In this document: one piece after another, positions 7,780 to 16,880 of the stretch
Position numbering within the stretch: the first letter of the stretch is position 1
Layout: each line of letters begins with the position of its first letter
Source of the DNA: Bin55 sp964511425
GTDB lineage: Bacteria; Pseudomonadota; Gammaproteobacteria; Pseudomonadales; Azotimanducaceae
Direction: 5' to 3'
Assembly: GCA_964511425.1 (NCBI GenBank)
Contig: CAZEFI010000005.1
Coordinates: forward strand, 21,529-85,528
Length of the DNA: 64,000 nucleotides
Notes under the pieces: model-generated
What the model saw: the letters and a program-made list of their open reading frames with translations, nothing else
Told to the model about the DNA's origin: nothing
Databases searched by the model: none
Program-made: the position numbers and the translations under genes

Positions 7780-8814
7780 GTGCGACCTCTCAATCGTTAC
7801 CGGATAACGGCGACGTTGGTAGTCTTGACATGCATGTTTGGCGTAACGGTTCTCTGCCATTACGAAGCGTGGAAACACCACGAATTTCATGTGCTGGATG
7901 CGAAGTCCGTTGATATTGAACCTGGTGATTCCTTTGCAGACATCGTTTCCAACCTACATGCGATTGGATTAATTCAGAATGTTGGATACTTTGAGTTTCT
8001 AGCTCGTATGTCAAGCTCTACCGGTTCAATCCAAGCTGGAGAGTATTCCTTTTCAGGTACGTACACCCCTACAAGCTTACTGCACAATCTAGTGCAGGGA
8101 AACGTGGTCACACGTACTCTCACCTTTCCAGAAGGTGGTACTTTGAAAGAATTTTTACGTGTTTTGGAAACGGCCCCAAAGATTGACTTTGACGTCGCCA
8201 ATTTGGATGTAGAAACTGCACTGTCGGCACTGGGTGTTGAAAATACCGTGGGAATAATACCTTCAAACCACGGAGAGGGTTGGTTTTTTCCAGACACCTA
8301 TCAATATGCCACGTCCACACGCGCCTCGGAAGTCCTGCGAGTCGCGCACTCCAAAATGAAAGAAGAACTGCTTGACGCTTGGCAAACTCGAGATCAATCT
8401 TCTCCATTATCTACTCCATACGAATTGCTAATCTTAGCATCAATCATCGAAAAGGAGTCAGGAGTAGTCGAGGATCAAGAACAGATTAGCGGAGTGTTCT
8501 CTCGGCGACTACGTAAGAGAATGCGTTTACAAGCAGATCCGACGGTGATTTATGGGCTCGGTGATACATTTACGGGTGACCTTACCCGAGCTCACCTTAA
8601 TGAAGACCATCCCTACAACACGTACCGACATTACGGCCTACCACCAACTCCGATTGCCGCACCTAGCCATGCTACACTTCACGCAGCAGCAAATCCAGAT
8701 GCCGGAAATTCACTGTACTTTGTTGCGCGAGGAGACGGGACTAGTGAATTTTCGGCGACTCTTGAAGAGCACAATCGCGCGGTACGTAAGTACCAGCTCA
8801 ACCGAGGCAATTGA
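7780..8814 (+). CDS. mltG: Endolytic murein transglycosylase MltG
   Basis: Membrane-anchored lytic transglycosylase that cleaves nascent peptidoglycan glycan strands (YceG/DUF1343-like fold with LysM-like subdomain). One N-terminal membrane segment spans about residues 9-28. The catalytic glutamate lies in LILASIIEKESG. The conserved LQADPTVIYGLG, YNTYRHYGLPPTPIAAPS and C-terminal YFVARGDGTSEFSATLEEH follow. It is 344 aa. The start is GTG at 7780. Its order with tmk and holB is conserved in gammaproteobacteria. Confidence 0.94.
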   Translation: MRPLNRYRITATLVVLTCMFGVTVLCHYEAWKHHEFHVLDAKSVDIEPGDSFADIVSNLHAIGLIQNVGYFEFLARMSSSTGSIQAGEYSFSGTYTPTSLLHNLVQGNVVTRTLTFPEGGTLKEFLRVLETAPKIDFDVANLDVETALSALGVENTVGIIPSNHGEGWFFPDTYQYATSTRASEVLRVAHSKMKEELLDAWQTRDQSSPLSTPYELLILASIIEKESGVVEDQEQISGVFSRRLRKRMRLQADPTVIYGLGDTFTGDLTRAHLNEDHPYNTYRHYGLPPTPIAAPSHATLHAAANPDAGNSLYFVARGDGTSEFSATLEEHNRAVRKYQLNRGN

Positions 8815-9444
8815 ATGAGTAAGAGAGGTCAGTTTATCACTTTGGAAGGTGTAGATGGAGTTGGGAAGAGTACTGTGGTGCCATATATTGAAAAGGTTAT
8901 GTGCGACCAGAACATTCCTTACTTTATTACGCGAGAACCTGGTGGAACTCCACTCGCGGAAGGTATTCGAAATTTGTTGCTATCGGATTGGGATGAAGTA
9001 GTATCAGCTGAAGCGGAATTGTTTCTCATGTTCGCTGCGCGTGCGCAACATGTCGCGGAAGTCATCAAACCTCACATAGCGGCCGGTACTTGGGTAATCT
9101 GCGAACGCTTTACCGACGCGTCGTTTGCCTATCAAGGTGGAGGCAGGAGGCTTTCACTTAGTTTTGTCGAACGACTCGCCGACGCAGTGCACTCCGATTG
9201 TTGGCCCGATCTCACCATTTATCTAGATATTGAAGTAGAAACAGCACTAAAGCGACGGGCACATCGTACGCAGGATCGGATTGAAAAAGAAACGATTGAC
9301 TTTTTCGAGGTTGCAAGAAACACGTACCTGCAACTCGCGGAAACCAATTCTCGAATCAAAAAAATAGACGCTAGCGTTCCATTACCAGAGCTAACCCGCA
9401 CAGTTGCACAGGTGGTGGAGGACTTTGTATCTAAAACTTTATGA
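8815..9444 (+). CDS. tmk: Thymidylate kinase
   Basis: Phosphorylates dTMP to dTDP with ATP. The P-loop EGVDGVGKST is at residues 11-20. TREPGGTPLAEGIR, the substrate-binding ERFTDASFAYQGGGR and the lid-type region RRAHRTQDRIE follow. The 209-aa length is normal. The ATG directly follows the mltG stop, and the gene overlaps holB by 4 bp, so this is an operon. Confidence 0.97.
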   Translation: MSKRGQFITLEGVDGVGKSTVVPYIEKVMCDQNIPYFITREPGGTPLAEGIRNLLLSDWDEVVSAEAELFLMFAARAQHVAEVIKPHIAAGTWVICERFTDASFAYQGGGRRLSLSFVERLADAVHSDCWPDLTIYLDIEVETALKRRAHRTQDRIEKETIDFFEVARNTYLQLAETNSRIKKIDASVPLPELTRTVAQVVEDFVSKTL

Positions 9445-10334
9445 TTACAACTTATCCTTGGATTGAACATAAACTTGAAGAGGTAACTCGCGGTGAGTTC
9501 ATAGATCGATTACCGCACGCGTTGTTGATCGATGCGTATCCCAACTGGGGAGTCGAGGAACTCGCTTGTAGACTAACTCAAAAGATCGTCGGACTAGACG
9601 GAGATCCCAGAGAGGTTCCTCATCCTGATGTACTGTGGTTGAGGCCTGAAAAGGCAACACTGAAAATTGAACATGTACGGGATGCCATCGATTTTGTCCA
9701 TTTGTCAACACAGGTAGCTGGTAGAAAAGTTGCGGTGTTGGAGTCCATTGAACTGGCCAGTATTCCAGCATCAAATGCCTTGCTAAAGTCCCTAGAAGAG
9801 CCACCGTCCAATGTTCATTGGATCCTTACAACCACGGCTTACAATGTGTTACTGCCAACCATTCGTAGTCGTTGTCGTCGAATACATTTGCACAATGCAC
9901 TCGGAGATGATATCGAACATTGGTTGCTTACCAATGGGGTATCTGCGGACGAAATCGAAAATCTAATGATCGAGTTTGGTGGAGCCCCTTTCGCGATTCA
10001 GAACGCGGTCGAATTAAAGCAACAGTCCCTTCGTACGTATTTGTTGCAGGGGTGGCGTGAAAAATCTGTGGATCTCAGTATCGCTAATGTTCTAAAGGAG
10101 CAGGACTTTTATGAACTATTAGCGCGGTGGATGCGTATTACCGCTAGAGTTATTCACAATGACAATGGAGAAGCACCGTTCAAATTTTGGGATGATCTTG
10201 TAGCTACGCGTCGAGCCGCTCACGAACAAGGGAACCTCAATCGCCAGATTCAGATCGAGCGATTATTGATTCACTGGTTTCGCATGAAACACAAAATCCG
10301 GCGGCGCAATGCTGCAAAAAGGACTATACGGTAG
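9441..10334 (+). CDS. holB: DNA polymerase III delta-prime subunit
   Basis: Clamp-loader subunit of the replicative polymerase. The N-terminal AAA+-like region has HALLIDAYPNWGVEELACRL. The characteristic HPDVLWLRPEKATLKIEHVRD, ASNALLKSLEEPP and TIRSRCRRIHL (arginine-finger type SRC motif) follow. It is 297 aa, slightly short. The Walker A motif is degenerate, as expected for delta-prime. It is coupled to tmk by ATGA and overlaps the 3' end of convergent pepQ by 11 bp. Confidence 0.92.
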   Translation: MITTYPWIEHKLEEVTRGEFIDRLPHALLIDAYPNWGVEELACRLTQKIVGLDGDPREVPHPDVLWLRPEKATLKIEHVRDAIDFVHLSTQVAGRKVAVLESIELASIPASNALLKSLEEPPSNVHWILTTTAYNVLLPTIRSRCRRIHLHNALGDDIEHWLLTNGVSADEIENLMIEFGGAPFAIQNAVELKQQSLRTYLLQGWREKSVDLSIANVLKEQDFYELLARWMRITARVIHNDNGEAPFKFWDDLVATRRAAHEQGNLNRQIQIERLLIHWFRMKHKIRRRNAAKRTIR

Positions 10335-11649
10335 CAAAAGAATCTCGGGTGAAGTTTCGTATACCGTCAGCTTGCACGAGAACGTTATCTTCAATACGTA
10401 CACCGCCGTAGGGTATAAGGCGTTCTACCAGATTCCAGTTAATGTCTTTGTGTCCGCGTACGCGTTCGAGTAGAACGGGAATAAAGTAAATCCCTGGTTC
10501 AACAGTAAATATGAGATTATTTTCTATTCGACGAATGAGTCGGAGCGACGGAAATCTACTGGGAGGTTTCCCTTCGGTGCCAGCATCGTCGATGATGTGA
10601 CCACCAATATCATGAGTTTGTAAGCCTAGTAAGTGCCCCGTACCGTGAGGGTAAAAGGTGTCTGTTAACTGCTGCTCTACGGCCGCCGCTGCACTGCAAG
10701 TTACGATCTGCTGTGCGACCAAAACGTCGGCCATTGCGCGATGGGCGCACTCGTGAAACTCGACAAAATCCTTTAGCTCAGGTATCAGAGCAATGAGTGA
10801 TTGTTGGGCTTTGTCGACGGAAGAAACGAGGTCCGCAAATTCATCGTTGGGATTCGCACTGTATGTACGGGTAATATCGGAGTGGTAACATCGATTCTTT
10901 GCCCCAGCGTCTATCAAGAAGCTGAGTCGCTTCGCCGGTGGGTCTCGATCATAGTGTTGATAGTGCAACGTACTACTGTGCTCGTTCAGTGCGACGATGT
11001 TAGGGTAGGGTAGATCGTGATGGACGTGCTTAGTTCGTTCTTGATACGCAAGATGGATTTCAAATTCACTTCCCCCAGCTTCAAAGCAATCGTACGCAGC
11101 TAAATGCCCTTGAACTGCAATAGCTGTAGCTTTTGAAATCTGCGACACCTCAAACGGCGTCTTGAAGCCACGTGTGAAAGCTAGTTGATTCTGAAGTACT
11201 ATCCCTGGAATTTCAACTTGATCAAGTTCCGTATATCTTGTCGGTGTCGTCCCAAAATAAGCTACTCGCGAAAATTTTGCCAAATACTCTAAGCACGCTT
11301 GTTCCAAAGCCGGTCGCGTCGAATAGCTTTCACAATCAAAGTGCTCCAACAGCCAGTCAGGAACAGACGCGGGAAGGTACCAAAAGTCAGCTGGAGAATA
11401 CCACAGAAGTTTTGGTCGAGCGGTCCCATTCAACAAGAGTAAGCAGTGCTCGCTGCTTTCCGCGACGGTCCATCGAAGAAATTGAGGGTTTGCATGGAAT
11501 GGGGGCGATTGATCATCGTCGTGGTACAAGGTGTTCGTACCCGCGGCGATAAGAGCACCGTCGAAGTGATTCTGCCGTAATTTCTCAATCCACAATTGGG
11601 AAATCGTCGCGAGGTGATCTTTGAATAGACCCTGAGTGCTAGCGTCCAT
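10324..11649 (-). CDS. pepQ: Xaa-Pro dipeptidase PepQ
   Basis: Cytosolic dinuclear-metal dipeptidase of the M24 pita-bread family that splits Xaa-Pro dipeptides. The N-terminal creatinase-like domain spans about residues 1-165. Metal ligands are visible in LIDAGAKNRCYHSDITRTY, FYPHGTGHLLGLQTHDIGG, FTVEPGIYF and GGVRIEDNVLV. The 441-aa length and the LQTHDIGG loop match PepQ and not the larger PepP. It has about 250 bp of upstream DNA that should contain its promoter. Confidence 0.94.
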   Translation of the reverse strand: MDASTQGLFKDHLATISQLWIEKLRQNHFDGALIAAGTNTLYHDDDQSPPFHANPQFLRWTVAESSEHCLLLLNGTARPKLLWYSPADFWYLPASVPDWLLEHFDCESYSTRPALEQACLEYLAKFSRVAYFGTTPTRYTELDQVEIPGIVLQNQLAFTRGFKTPFEVSQISKATAIAVQGHLAAYDCFEAGGSEFEIHLAYQERTKHVHHDLPYPNIVALNEHSSTLHYQHYDRDPPAKRLSFLIDAGAKNRCYHSDITRTYSANPNDEFADLVSSVDKAQQSLIALIPELKDFVEFHECAHRAMADVLVAQQIVTCSAAAAVEQQLTDTFYPHGTGHLLGLQTHDIGGHIIDDAGTEGKPPSRFPSLRLIRRIENNLIFTVEPGIYFIPVLLERVRGHKDINWNLVERLIPYGGVRIEDNVLVQADGIRNFTRDSFATV

Positions 11650-11895
11650 ATAAGTGATTTCTTTGGTGGTTAACCTGTGATTCTTGATACAAATTTTAGA
11701 GACTCATACTGAATGCTACAGAACTTAAATAACTGTACATTAAAATACTATATCGATCCGTGGTGTACCTTATCGATTTACACCGGGCATGCGTGCTTTA
11801 AGTTATCAATTCTATAAGTACTTTTCATTCCTTCCTGAGACCATTGAACGACATCATATAATTTGAACTCAAACTATTTTTTTCGAAAGTAGAGT

Positions 11896-12312
11896 ATGAC
11901 AAACGATCAGGCGAATCCTATAAAGCAATTCAGTATCCCGCGTGGTTTGATTCTGATAGTTGTATTTTTTGTACTAGTTATTGGTCTCATTTTCTTACCG
12001 AAACTTTTGTCAGAGCGACTCGAAGCCCCCACGTATGCTCTTGATGATAGTATTGGGGGCACGTACACTATTGGCTGTTTCACAGATGGTTGTATCGTGT
12101 CCGATATTAAGCCCGATGGCGCGATAACGAGTTTTCGCATCACCGGTCCGTTGTCCTATCGTGACCTTCGACTAAATTACGTCGGTTGTGTTTCTAAAGA
12201 AAACTTTACGTTCGTAACGTACGAGATAACGAATAAGGGAACAGGATTCTTTGGTGGGAGAATTGCTCAAATAGGTACACCATACTGTATAGAAATCGAT
12301 GCTACTGACTAG
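11896..12312 (+). CDS. Small membrane-anchored protein of unknown function
   Basis: 138 aa with a cytoplasmic N-terminus (MTNDQANPIKQFSIPRG), one strong membrane helix at about residues 18-38 (LILIVVFFVLVIGLIFLP), and a presumably periplasmic domain of about 95 residues. That domain has four cysteines (IGCFTDGCIV, YVGCVSKENF and IGTPYCIEID) that could form two disulfides. No family is recognised. The gene stands alone, 246 bp after the pepQ start on the other strand. The start ATG has GAAAGTAGAG upstream as a modest Shine-Dalgarno. Confidence 0.6.
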   Translation: MTNDQANPIKQFSIPRGLILIVVFFVLVIGLIFLPKLLSERLEAPTYALDDSIGGTYTIGCFTDGCIVSDIKPDGAITSFRITGPLSYRDLRLNYVGCVSKENFTFVTYEITNKGTGFFGGRIAQIGTPYCIEIDATD

Positions 12313-12919
12313 GATACAGTCGCTGTGAGCTTATTCACCATGGCGATGATTGCACAGGAGGTGCCCCAACTACGTGCATAAGTAACACGACAATCGGTTC
12401 TGGTTTGCGTAGTTTTTCGGTCATGAAGATTTCCCCCTAATATTTAATTCCTTGTCACCAGTCAATCTCGGGAAGTTTTTCCGTAGTCCACAGCGGATTA
12501 ATGTCCGATCTTGAAAAACATTGGGAATTCGTGCTGTGGTTCCCGCAGAGTAATCATATCTAATCTCGATCACGTCTCGGTGGTCCATACCTTCTAATCT
12601 CCGTTTGCGTTGTGCAAGTGTCCTCGATCAGTTTTAACTCTTCGCTTTGCAGTTATCGACGTTCATATTTAAAGACTTACGCTTTATCACAAGCTCGTTT
12701 GAACTCTGTTGGACCCGTAGTAGGCGCGGTACTTCAGAGAGTGTTAAAGATCCATTCTTTAACGCAGTCAAACTGAATTCACATTTTGGAATTCCAAAGG
12801 GAAGATAGAAGGAAGAAGGAACGAAAATTCAAGAGAATCAATAACCAATCAAGACAGAGAGCATTAAATAAAATTTACGTCTTAATTCACCCTTCATCCT
12901 TCGCTCGTCAGGAGATTAC
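12313..12919. other. Intergenic region upstream of the molybdenum hydroxylase operon
   Basis: About 600 bp with no supportable gene. The last 150 bp before the operon are purine-rich and A-rich, as expected of a leader or promoter region. The Shine-Dalgarno of the first gene (AGGAG, near 12909) is clear. I see no riboswitch consensus. Confidence 0.5.
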
Positions 12920-13804
12920 ATGTCCAATTTTGGTTACGTCGCACCGACGACTGTAGAGGAAACGCTCTCAGTGCTGCGGCGGGCAACGGAACGAGGCCAG
13001 CGAGCTCAGATTCTTGCTGGTGGAACGGATGTAATCGTTCAATTGCGCTCATTCGACAGCTCACGTAGATTGTTTGTCGACATCAAGGCGTTACAAGAAA
13101 CTAACGAAGTTCGCATCGATGGTGATCAAATATTTATTGGTGCCGCGATAGCGTCAGGAGTACTCAACGAGAATTCGACACTTAAGACTATATTTCCAGG
13201 TTTGCTTGAAGCCGCGGATTTAATCGGATCTACGCAGATTCAAGGGCGTGCATCCATCGGTGGAAATCTGTGTAATTCGTCACCTGCTGGGGACACGATT
13301 CCGGCTTTGATCGCTAACTCCGCACAATGCTTGATTGCAATGAACGGTGGTACGCGGATGGTCCCGGCTGAGGAATTTGTAACGGGTGTAGGACGCAATT
13401 GTTTGGTTGATAATGAATTCCTACTTGGATTATTGATACCACGACCCGACGTGGGAACTGCTGATTCCTATTTGCGCTTTATACCGCGTACTGAAATGGA
13501 CATCGCGGTCGCTGGCGTAGCTGTATCGGTAACCTTAAACCACACTGGAATTTGTACACAGGCGCGAGTCGCTATTGGCGCGGTTGCCCCCACACCTCTA
13601 TTGGTACCATCCGCTGGTGAAGCTCTTGTCGGTACTCCTGTAGACACAAACGCTCTACAGCACGCTGCAAAGGAGTGTAGTACAGTTTCGCAACCGATTA
13701 ACGATAAAAGGGGAACAATCGAGTATCGGCGTAAAGTGGTCGGCGTCCTTTGTCGCCGCGCCGGTGCAATTGCTCGGGATCGTGCATTGGTTAAACTGAA
13801 CTGA
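12920..13804 (+). CDS. Molybdenum hydroxylase, FAD-binding medium subunit
   Basis: The flavin subunit of a xanthine-dehydrogenase-family enzyme; it passes electrons from the iron-sulfur subunit to the acceptor. It has the PCMH-type FAD-binding motifs AGGTDVIVQLR near residue 34 and IGSTQIQGRASIGGNLCNSSPAGD around 101-124, plus the C-terminal CO_deh_flav_C region ending EYRRKVVGVLCRRA. At 294 aa it is typical of CoxM/CutM-like subunits. It is first of a three-subunit operon with 27 bp to the next gene. The substrate cannot be read from this subunit. Confidence 0.9.
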   Translation: MSNFGYVAPTTVEETLSVLRRATERGQRAQILAGGTDVIVQLRSFDSSRRLFVDIKALQETNEVRIDGDQIFIGAAIASGVLNENSTLKTIFPGLLEAADLIGSTQIQGRASIGGNLCNSSPAGDTIPALIANSAQCLIAMNGGTRMVPAEEFVTGVGRNCLVDNEFLLGLLIPRPDVGTADSYLRFIPRTEMDIAVAGVAVSVTLNHTGICTQARVAIGAVAPTPLLVPSAGEALVGTPVDTNALQHAAKECSTVSQPINDKRGTIEYRRKVVGVLCRRAGAIARDRALVKLN

Positions 13805-13831
13805 GAGAAAAAATTAGAACAAAAGGATGTT

Positions 13832-14314
13832 ATGAGCAAGGTTTATGTCTCCACAACCGTCAATGGTCGACCAGAAGATGTGCTCTGTGAAGCACATCAG
13901 ACACTCCTCGACCTGTTGCGCGACGAAATTGGTCTTACCGGAACCAAAGAAGGGTGCGGTACGGGTGATTGCGGTGCTTGTACGGTATTGCTAGACGACC
14001 GGTTAGTCTGCGCGTGTTTAGTGCTTGCTCCGGAAGCGAACGGTAAGCACGTCACCACGGTTGAAGGAATTGCGGATTCGCACGATGGTTTACACGTCGT
14101 GCAACAAAAATTATTAGAGCATGCTGCGTTACAGTGTGGGATCTGCACACCTGGGTTTGTGGTTGCGGCAAAAGCGTTGCTAGACAAAAATCCAGATCCC
14201 GATGAAGAGACGATTCGTTACTGGCTAGCCGGAAATCTTTGCCGATGTACCGGCTACGACAAAATTATTCGTGCGGTTCAAGATGCCGCGCAAGAACTAG
14301 CAACCACGAAATAA
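13832..14314 (+). CDS. Molybdenum hydroxylase, 2x[2Fe-2S] small subunit
   Basis: Electron-transfer subunit. The N-terminal plant-type ferredoxin cluster has CGTGDCGAC and a downstream Cys in DRLVCACLV. The C-terminal four-helix cluster has CGICTPGF and CRCTGYDKI, giving all eight expected ligands. The 160-aa length is normal. It is located between the FAD and molybdopterin subunit genes, 14 bp before the latter. Confidence 0.95.
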   Translation: MSKVYVSTTVNGRPEDVLCEAHQTLLDLLRDEIGLTGTKEGCGTGDCGACTVLLDDRLVCACLVLAPEANGKHVTTVEGIADSHDGLHVVQQKLLEHAALQCGICTPGFVVAAKALLDKNPDPDEETIRYWLAGNLCRCTGYDKIIRAVQDAAQELATTK

Positions 14315-14328
14315 GACAAGGAAAAGTG

Positions 14329-16551
14329 ATGGCAGAAGCCGCGAACTTTAAAGCAATTGGTACCCGACCCATACGACCCGATGGGATCGAGAAGGTAACT
14401 GGTCGAGCAAATTTTGGCGCAGACTTAAGCTTACCAGATATGTTGCATGGTAAAGTGCTGAGAAGTCCGCACGCGCACGCCCGAATCAAACGAATAGATT
14501 TGTCGAAAGCTCTCGCAGTCGATGGCGTATATGCTGCGATTTCCAGTGCTGACTTCCCGCAAGAGATTGCTTCGAGTTTAAGTACGAATATCTTGGCGCG
14601 CGATAAAGCACTTTATCATGGTCACGCACTAGCCGCGGTCGCGGCACGTACCCCCCGCATAGCGGAGGAAGCAATTGAGTTAATCGAAGTTGAGTTTGAG
14701 GTGCTTCCACCGGTACTGTCTTTGGACGAAGCCATGCAGGACAGTGCTACGTTAGTGCGTGAGAACTTGCATACAAACGGTGATGAATCGATCCCTCCAA
14801 GCAATATCGCAGCAACTCAGAAGTTTGAACGCGGCGATATTGAAAAAGGGTTCGCTGCCGCTGACGTGATCGTTGAAGAGGCCTTTAGAGTACCGTCTGC
14901 GCATCAAGGATACATAGAACCACACGCGTGTGTTGCAACAAGTAATCCAGGTGGTCGCGTAACCATCTGGTGTACTACACAGGGTCCATTTGAAGTCCGA
15001 AGTGCCACTGCTGGCGTGTTAGGCAAAACCGTATCAGACATCAAGGTTATACCATCAGAAATCGGTGGAGGTTTTGGTGGTAAAACTGTGGTGTATTTAG
15101 AACCGGTTGCGGTACGGTTGTCAGAACTGACGGGGAAACCCGTTAAGATGGTTATGAACCGAGAGGAAGTCTTTCGAGCGACAGGGCCAGCATCGGCGAC
15201 TCTGTGCAAGATTAAAGTTGGAGCTAACAAAGATGGTCGGATCACCGCGGCCACGGCATGGTTGGCATACGAAGCAGGAGCATTTCCAGGTTCTCCTGTA
15301 GGACCAGGATGTATGTCAGTGTTCGCTCCGTATGACATCGAGAATTTCTTAATTGAGGGGTACGATGTATTGGTGAACAAGCCAAAAGTGGCAGCATATC
15401 GTGCTCCTGGAGCACCACAGTCTATGCACGCAATGGAGTGTGCGATTGATGAACTCGCTCGAAAGCTTGATATGGACCCGATCGATCTGCGGATAAAAAA
15501 TGCGGCCAAAGAAGGCACCGTCGCTCCTTATGGTCCAAAATTTCCACCGATCGGGCTCGTGGAGTGTTTGGAAACTGCCAAACAGCACCCGAACTACGCG
15601 AACGCGCCGAGCAAAGACGTCGGTCGGGGAGTTGCGGTAGGATTTTGGTTTAACATCGGTATGCAATCCAGTGCCGAAGTTTGCGTCGCAGAAGACGGTG
15701 CGGTATCCATCATGGAAGGAAGTCCTGACATCGGCGGTTCGCGAGCATCGATGTGTTTGATGGCTGCTGAAACTCTCGGTGTTCCGTATGAGACCATAAA
15801 TGCGCATGTCGGCGATACCGAATCCACAGGATTTTGTAATCTCACTGGCGGGAGTAGAACGACCTTTGCAACGGGGCTAGCGGTAGTTAAAGCTTGCGAA
15901 GATGTTATTGGACAATGTAAAGCGCGCGCCGCACTCACTTGGGAGCTAGATGTAGACCAAGTAGACTGGCAGGATGGTCGAGCGGTAACGAAACCAGGCG
16001 TGAACATTGATGTAGAACCACTGTCCTTGGCTGACATCGCAAAAACCATGAGTCGAACAGGGGGACCGTTGATTGGGAGCGCGAGTTTAAACGCTCAAGG
16101 TGCAGGTGCTTGTTTTTCGGTGAACTGGACTGATGTGACCATAGATCGTGAAACGGGAAAGGTGGATGTCAAGGCGTTTACCGCGGTGCAAGATGCGGGA
16201 CGTGCGATTCATCCGGCCTACGTAGAAGGACAGATGCAAGGTGGCGCAGTACAAGGAATAGGCTGGGCTCTCAATGAAGAATACATCTACGATGAACGTG
16301 GCGTCGTAGAAAACGCTAGCTTCTTAGACTATCGAGTTCCGGTCGCTTCTGACGTACCGATGATTGATTGCCAAATCGTTGAGGTACCCAATCCTTCTCA
16401 TCCATACGGAGTTCGCGGAGTAGGGGAAACACCGATTGTAGCTCCGCTCGCGGCGACATCTAATGCGGTGCGGGATTTGCTTGGATTTCGTATCAACGAC
16501 TTACCTTTGTCTCCACCCAATGTACTTGCTGCTATTGACGAGGCTGAGTAA
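14329..16551 (+). CDS. Molybdenum hydroxylase, molybdopterin-binding large subunit
   Basis: Catalytic subunit (740 aa) holding the molybdenum cofactor and oxidising a C-H bond of an aldehyde or N-heterocycle. It begins with the a/b hammerhead domain (RPDGIEKVTGRANFGADLSLPDMLHGKVLRSPHAHARI). Cofactor-binding loops such as IGGGFGGKT and AYRAPGAPQSMHAMECAIDELA follow, then the C-terminal GVRGVGETPIVAPLAATSNAV with the conserved catalytic Glu. The CO-dehydrogenase active-site loop AYRCSFR is absent, so it is not a form I CO dehydrogenase. I chose the ATG at 14329, which has AAGGAAAAG upstream; the frame is open 90 bp further. Confidence 0.92.
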   Translation: MAEAANFKAIGTRPIRPDGIEKVTGRANFGADLSLPDMLHGKVLRSPHAHARIKRIDLSKALAVDGVYAAISSADFPQEIASSLSTNILARDKALYHGHALAAVAARTPRIAEEAIELIEVEFEVLPPVLSLDEAMQDSATLVRENLHTNGDESIPPSNIAATQKFERGDIEKGFAAADVIVEEAFRVPSAHQGYIEPHACVATSNPGGRVTIWCTTQGPFEVRSATAGVLGKTVSDIKVIPSEIGGGFGGKTVVYLEPVAVRLSELTGKPVKMVMNREEVFRATGPASATLCKIKVGANKDGRITAATAWLAYEAGAFPGSPVGPGCMSVFAPYDIENFLIEGYDVLVNKPKVAAYRAPGAPQSMHAMECAIDELARKLDMDPIDLRIKNAAKEGTVAPYGPKFPPIGLVECLETAKQHPNYANAPSKDVGRGVAVGFWFNIGMQSSAEVCVAEDGAVSIMEGSPDIGGSRASMCLMAAETLGVPYETINAHVGDTESTGFCNLTGGSRTTFATGLAVVKACEDVIGQCKARAALTWELDVDQVDWQDGRAVTKPGVNIDVEPLSLADIAKTMSRTGGPLIGSASLNAQGAGACFSVNWTDVTIDRETGKVDVKAFTAVQDAGRAIHPAYVEGQMQGGAVQGIGWALNEEYIYDERGVVENASFLDYRVPVASDVPMIDCQIVEVPNPSHPYGVRGVGETPIVAPLAATSNAVRDLLGFRINDLPLSPPNVLAAIDEAE

Positions 16552-16587
16552 CTGCCTCAAATCCTGTTTTAGAGTGCTTAACTGAGA

Positions 16588-16830
16588 ATGGCGCGCGTAG
16601 TCTTTCCCGATCACCTGCATCGATTTACACAGGGAACACACGAACTAGAAGTCGACTGCGCGTCGTTTCGTCAGCTTGTTCGAATACTCGAAGAAAAATG
16701 GCCGGGCATTGAATCAGCTCTGAGCAGTACCGCCGTTGCGATTGATGGACAGATATTCCAAGATGCGTGGTTCGAAAAAATCGCACCGAGTAGCGAAGTG
16801 TTTTTTATGCAACGAATTGAAGGCGGTTGA
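16588..16830 (+). CDS. MoaD/ThiS-like sulfur carrier protein
   Basis: 80-aa ubiquitin-like protein ending in Gly-Gly (FFMQRIEGG), the thiocarboxylate-forming tail of MoaD, which donates sulfur for molybdopterin. Internal features fit the beta-grasp fold, such as SFRQLVRILEEKWPGIESAL and VAIDGQIFQDAWFEKIAPSSEVFF. It follows the large hydroxylase subunit by 36 bp in the same direction. This suggests a dedicated carrier for cofactor supply to this enzyme. No MoaE partner is present here, and another sulfur-transfer role cannot be excluded. Confidence 0.72.
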   Translation: MARVVFPDHLHRFTQGTHELEVDCASFRQLVRILEEKWPGIESALSSTAVAIDGQIFQDAWFEKIAPSSEVFFMQRIEGG

Positions 16831-16880
16831 GAATGGGTACTAAGAATGGACGACTTCCGACGGAGGTGTGTCAATTAATG

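Noticed and set aside
14329..16551. Aerobic CO dehydrogenase large subunit (CoxL)
   Set aside because: Subunit order and sizes fit, but the form I active-site motif AYRCSFR is replaced by AYRAPGAP.
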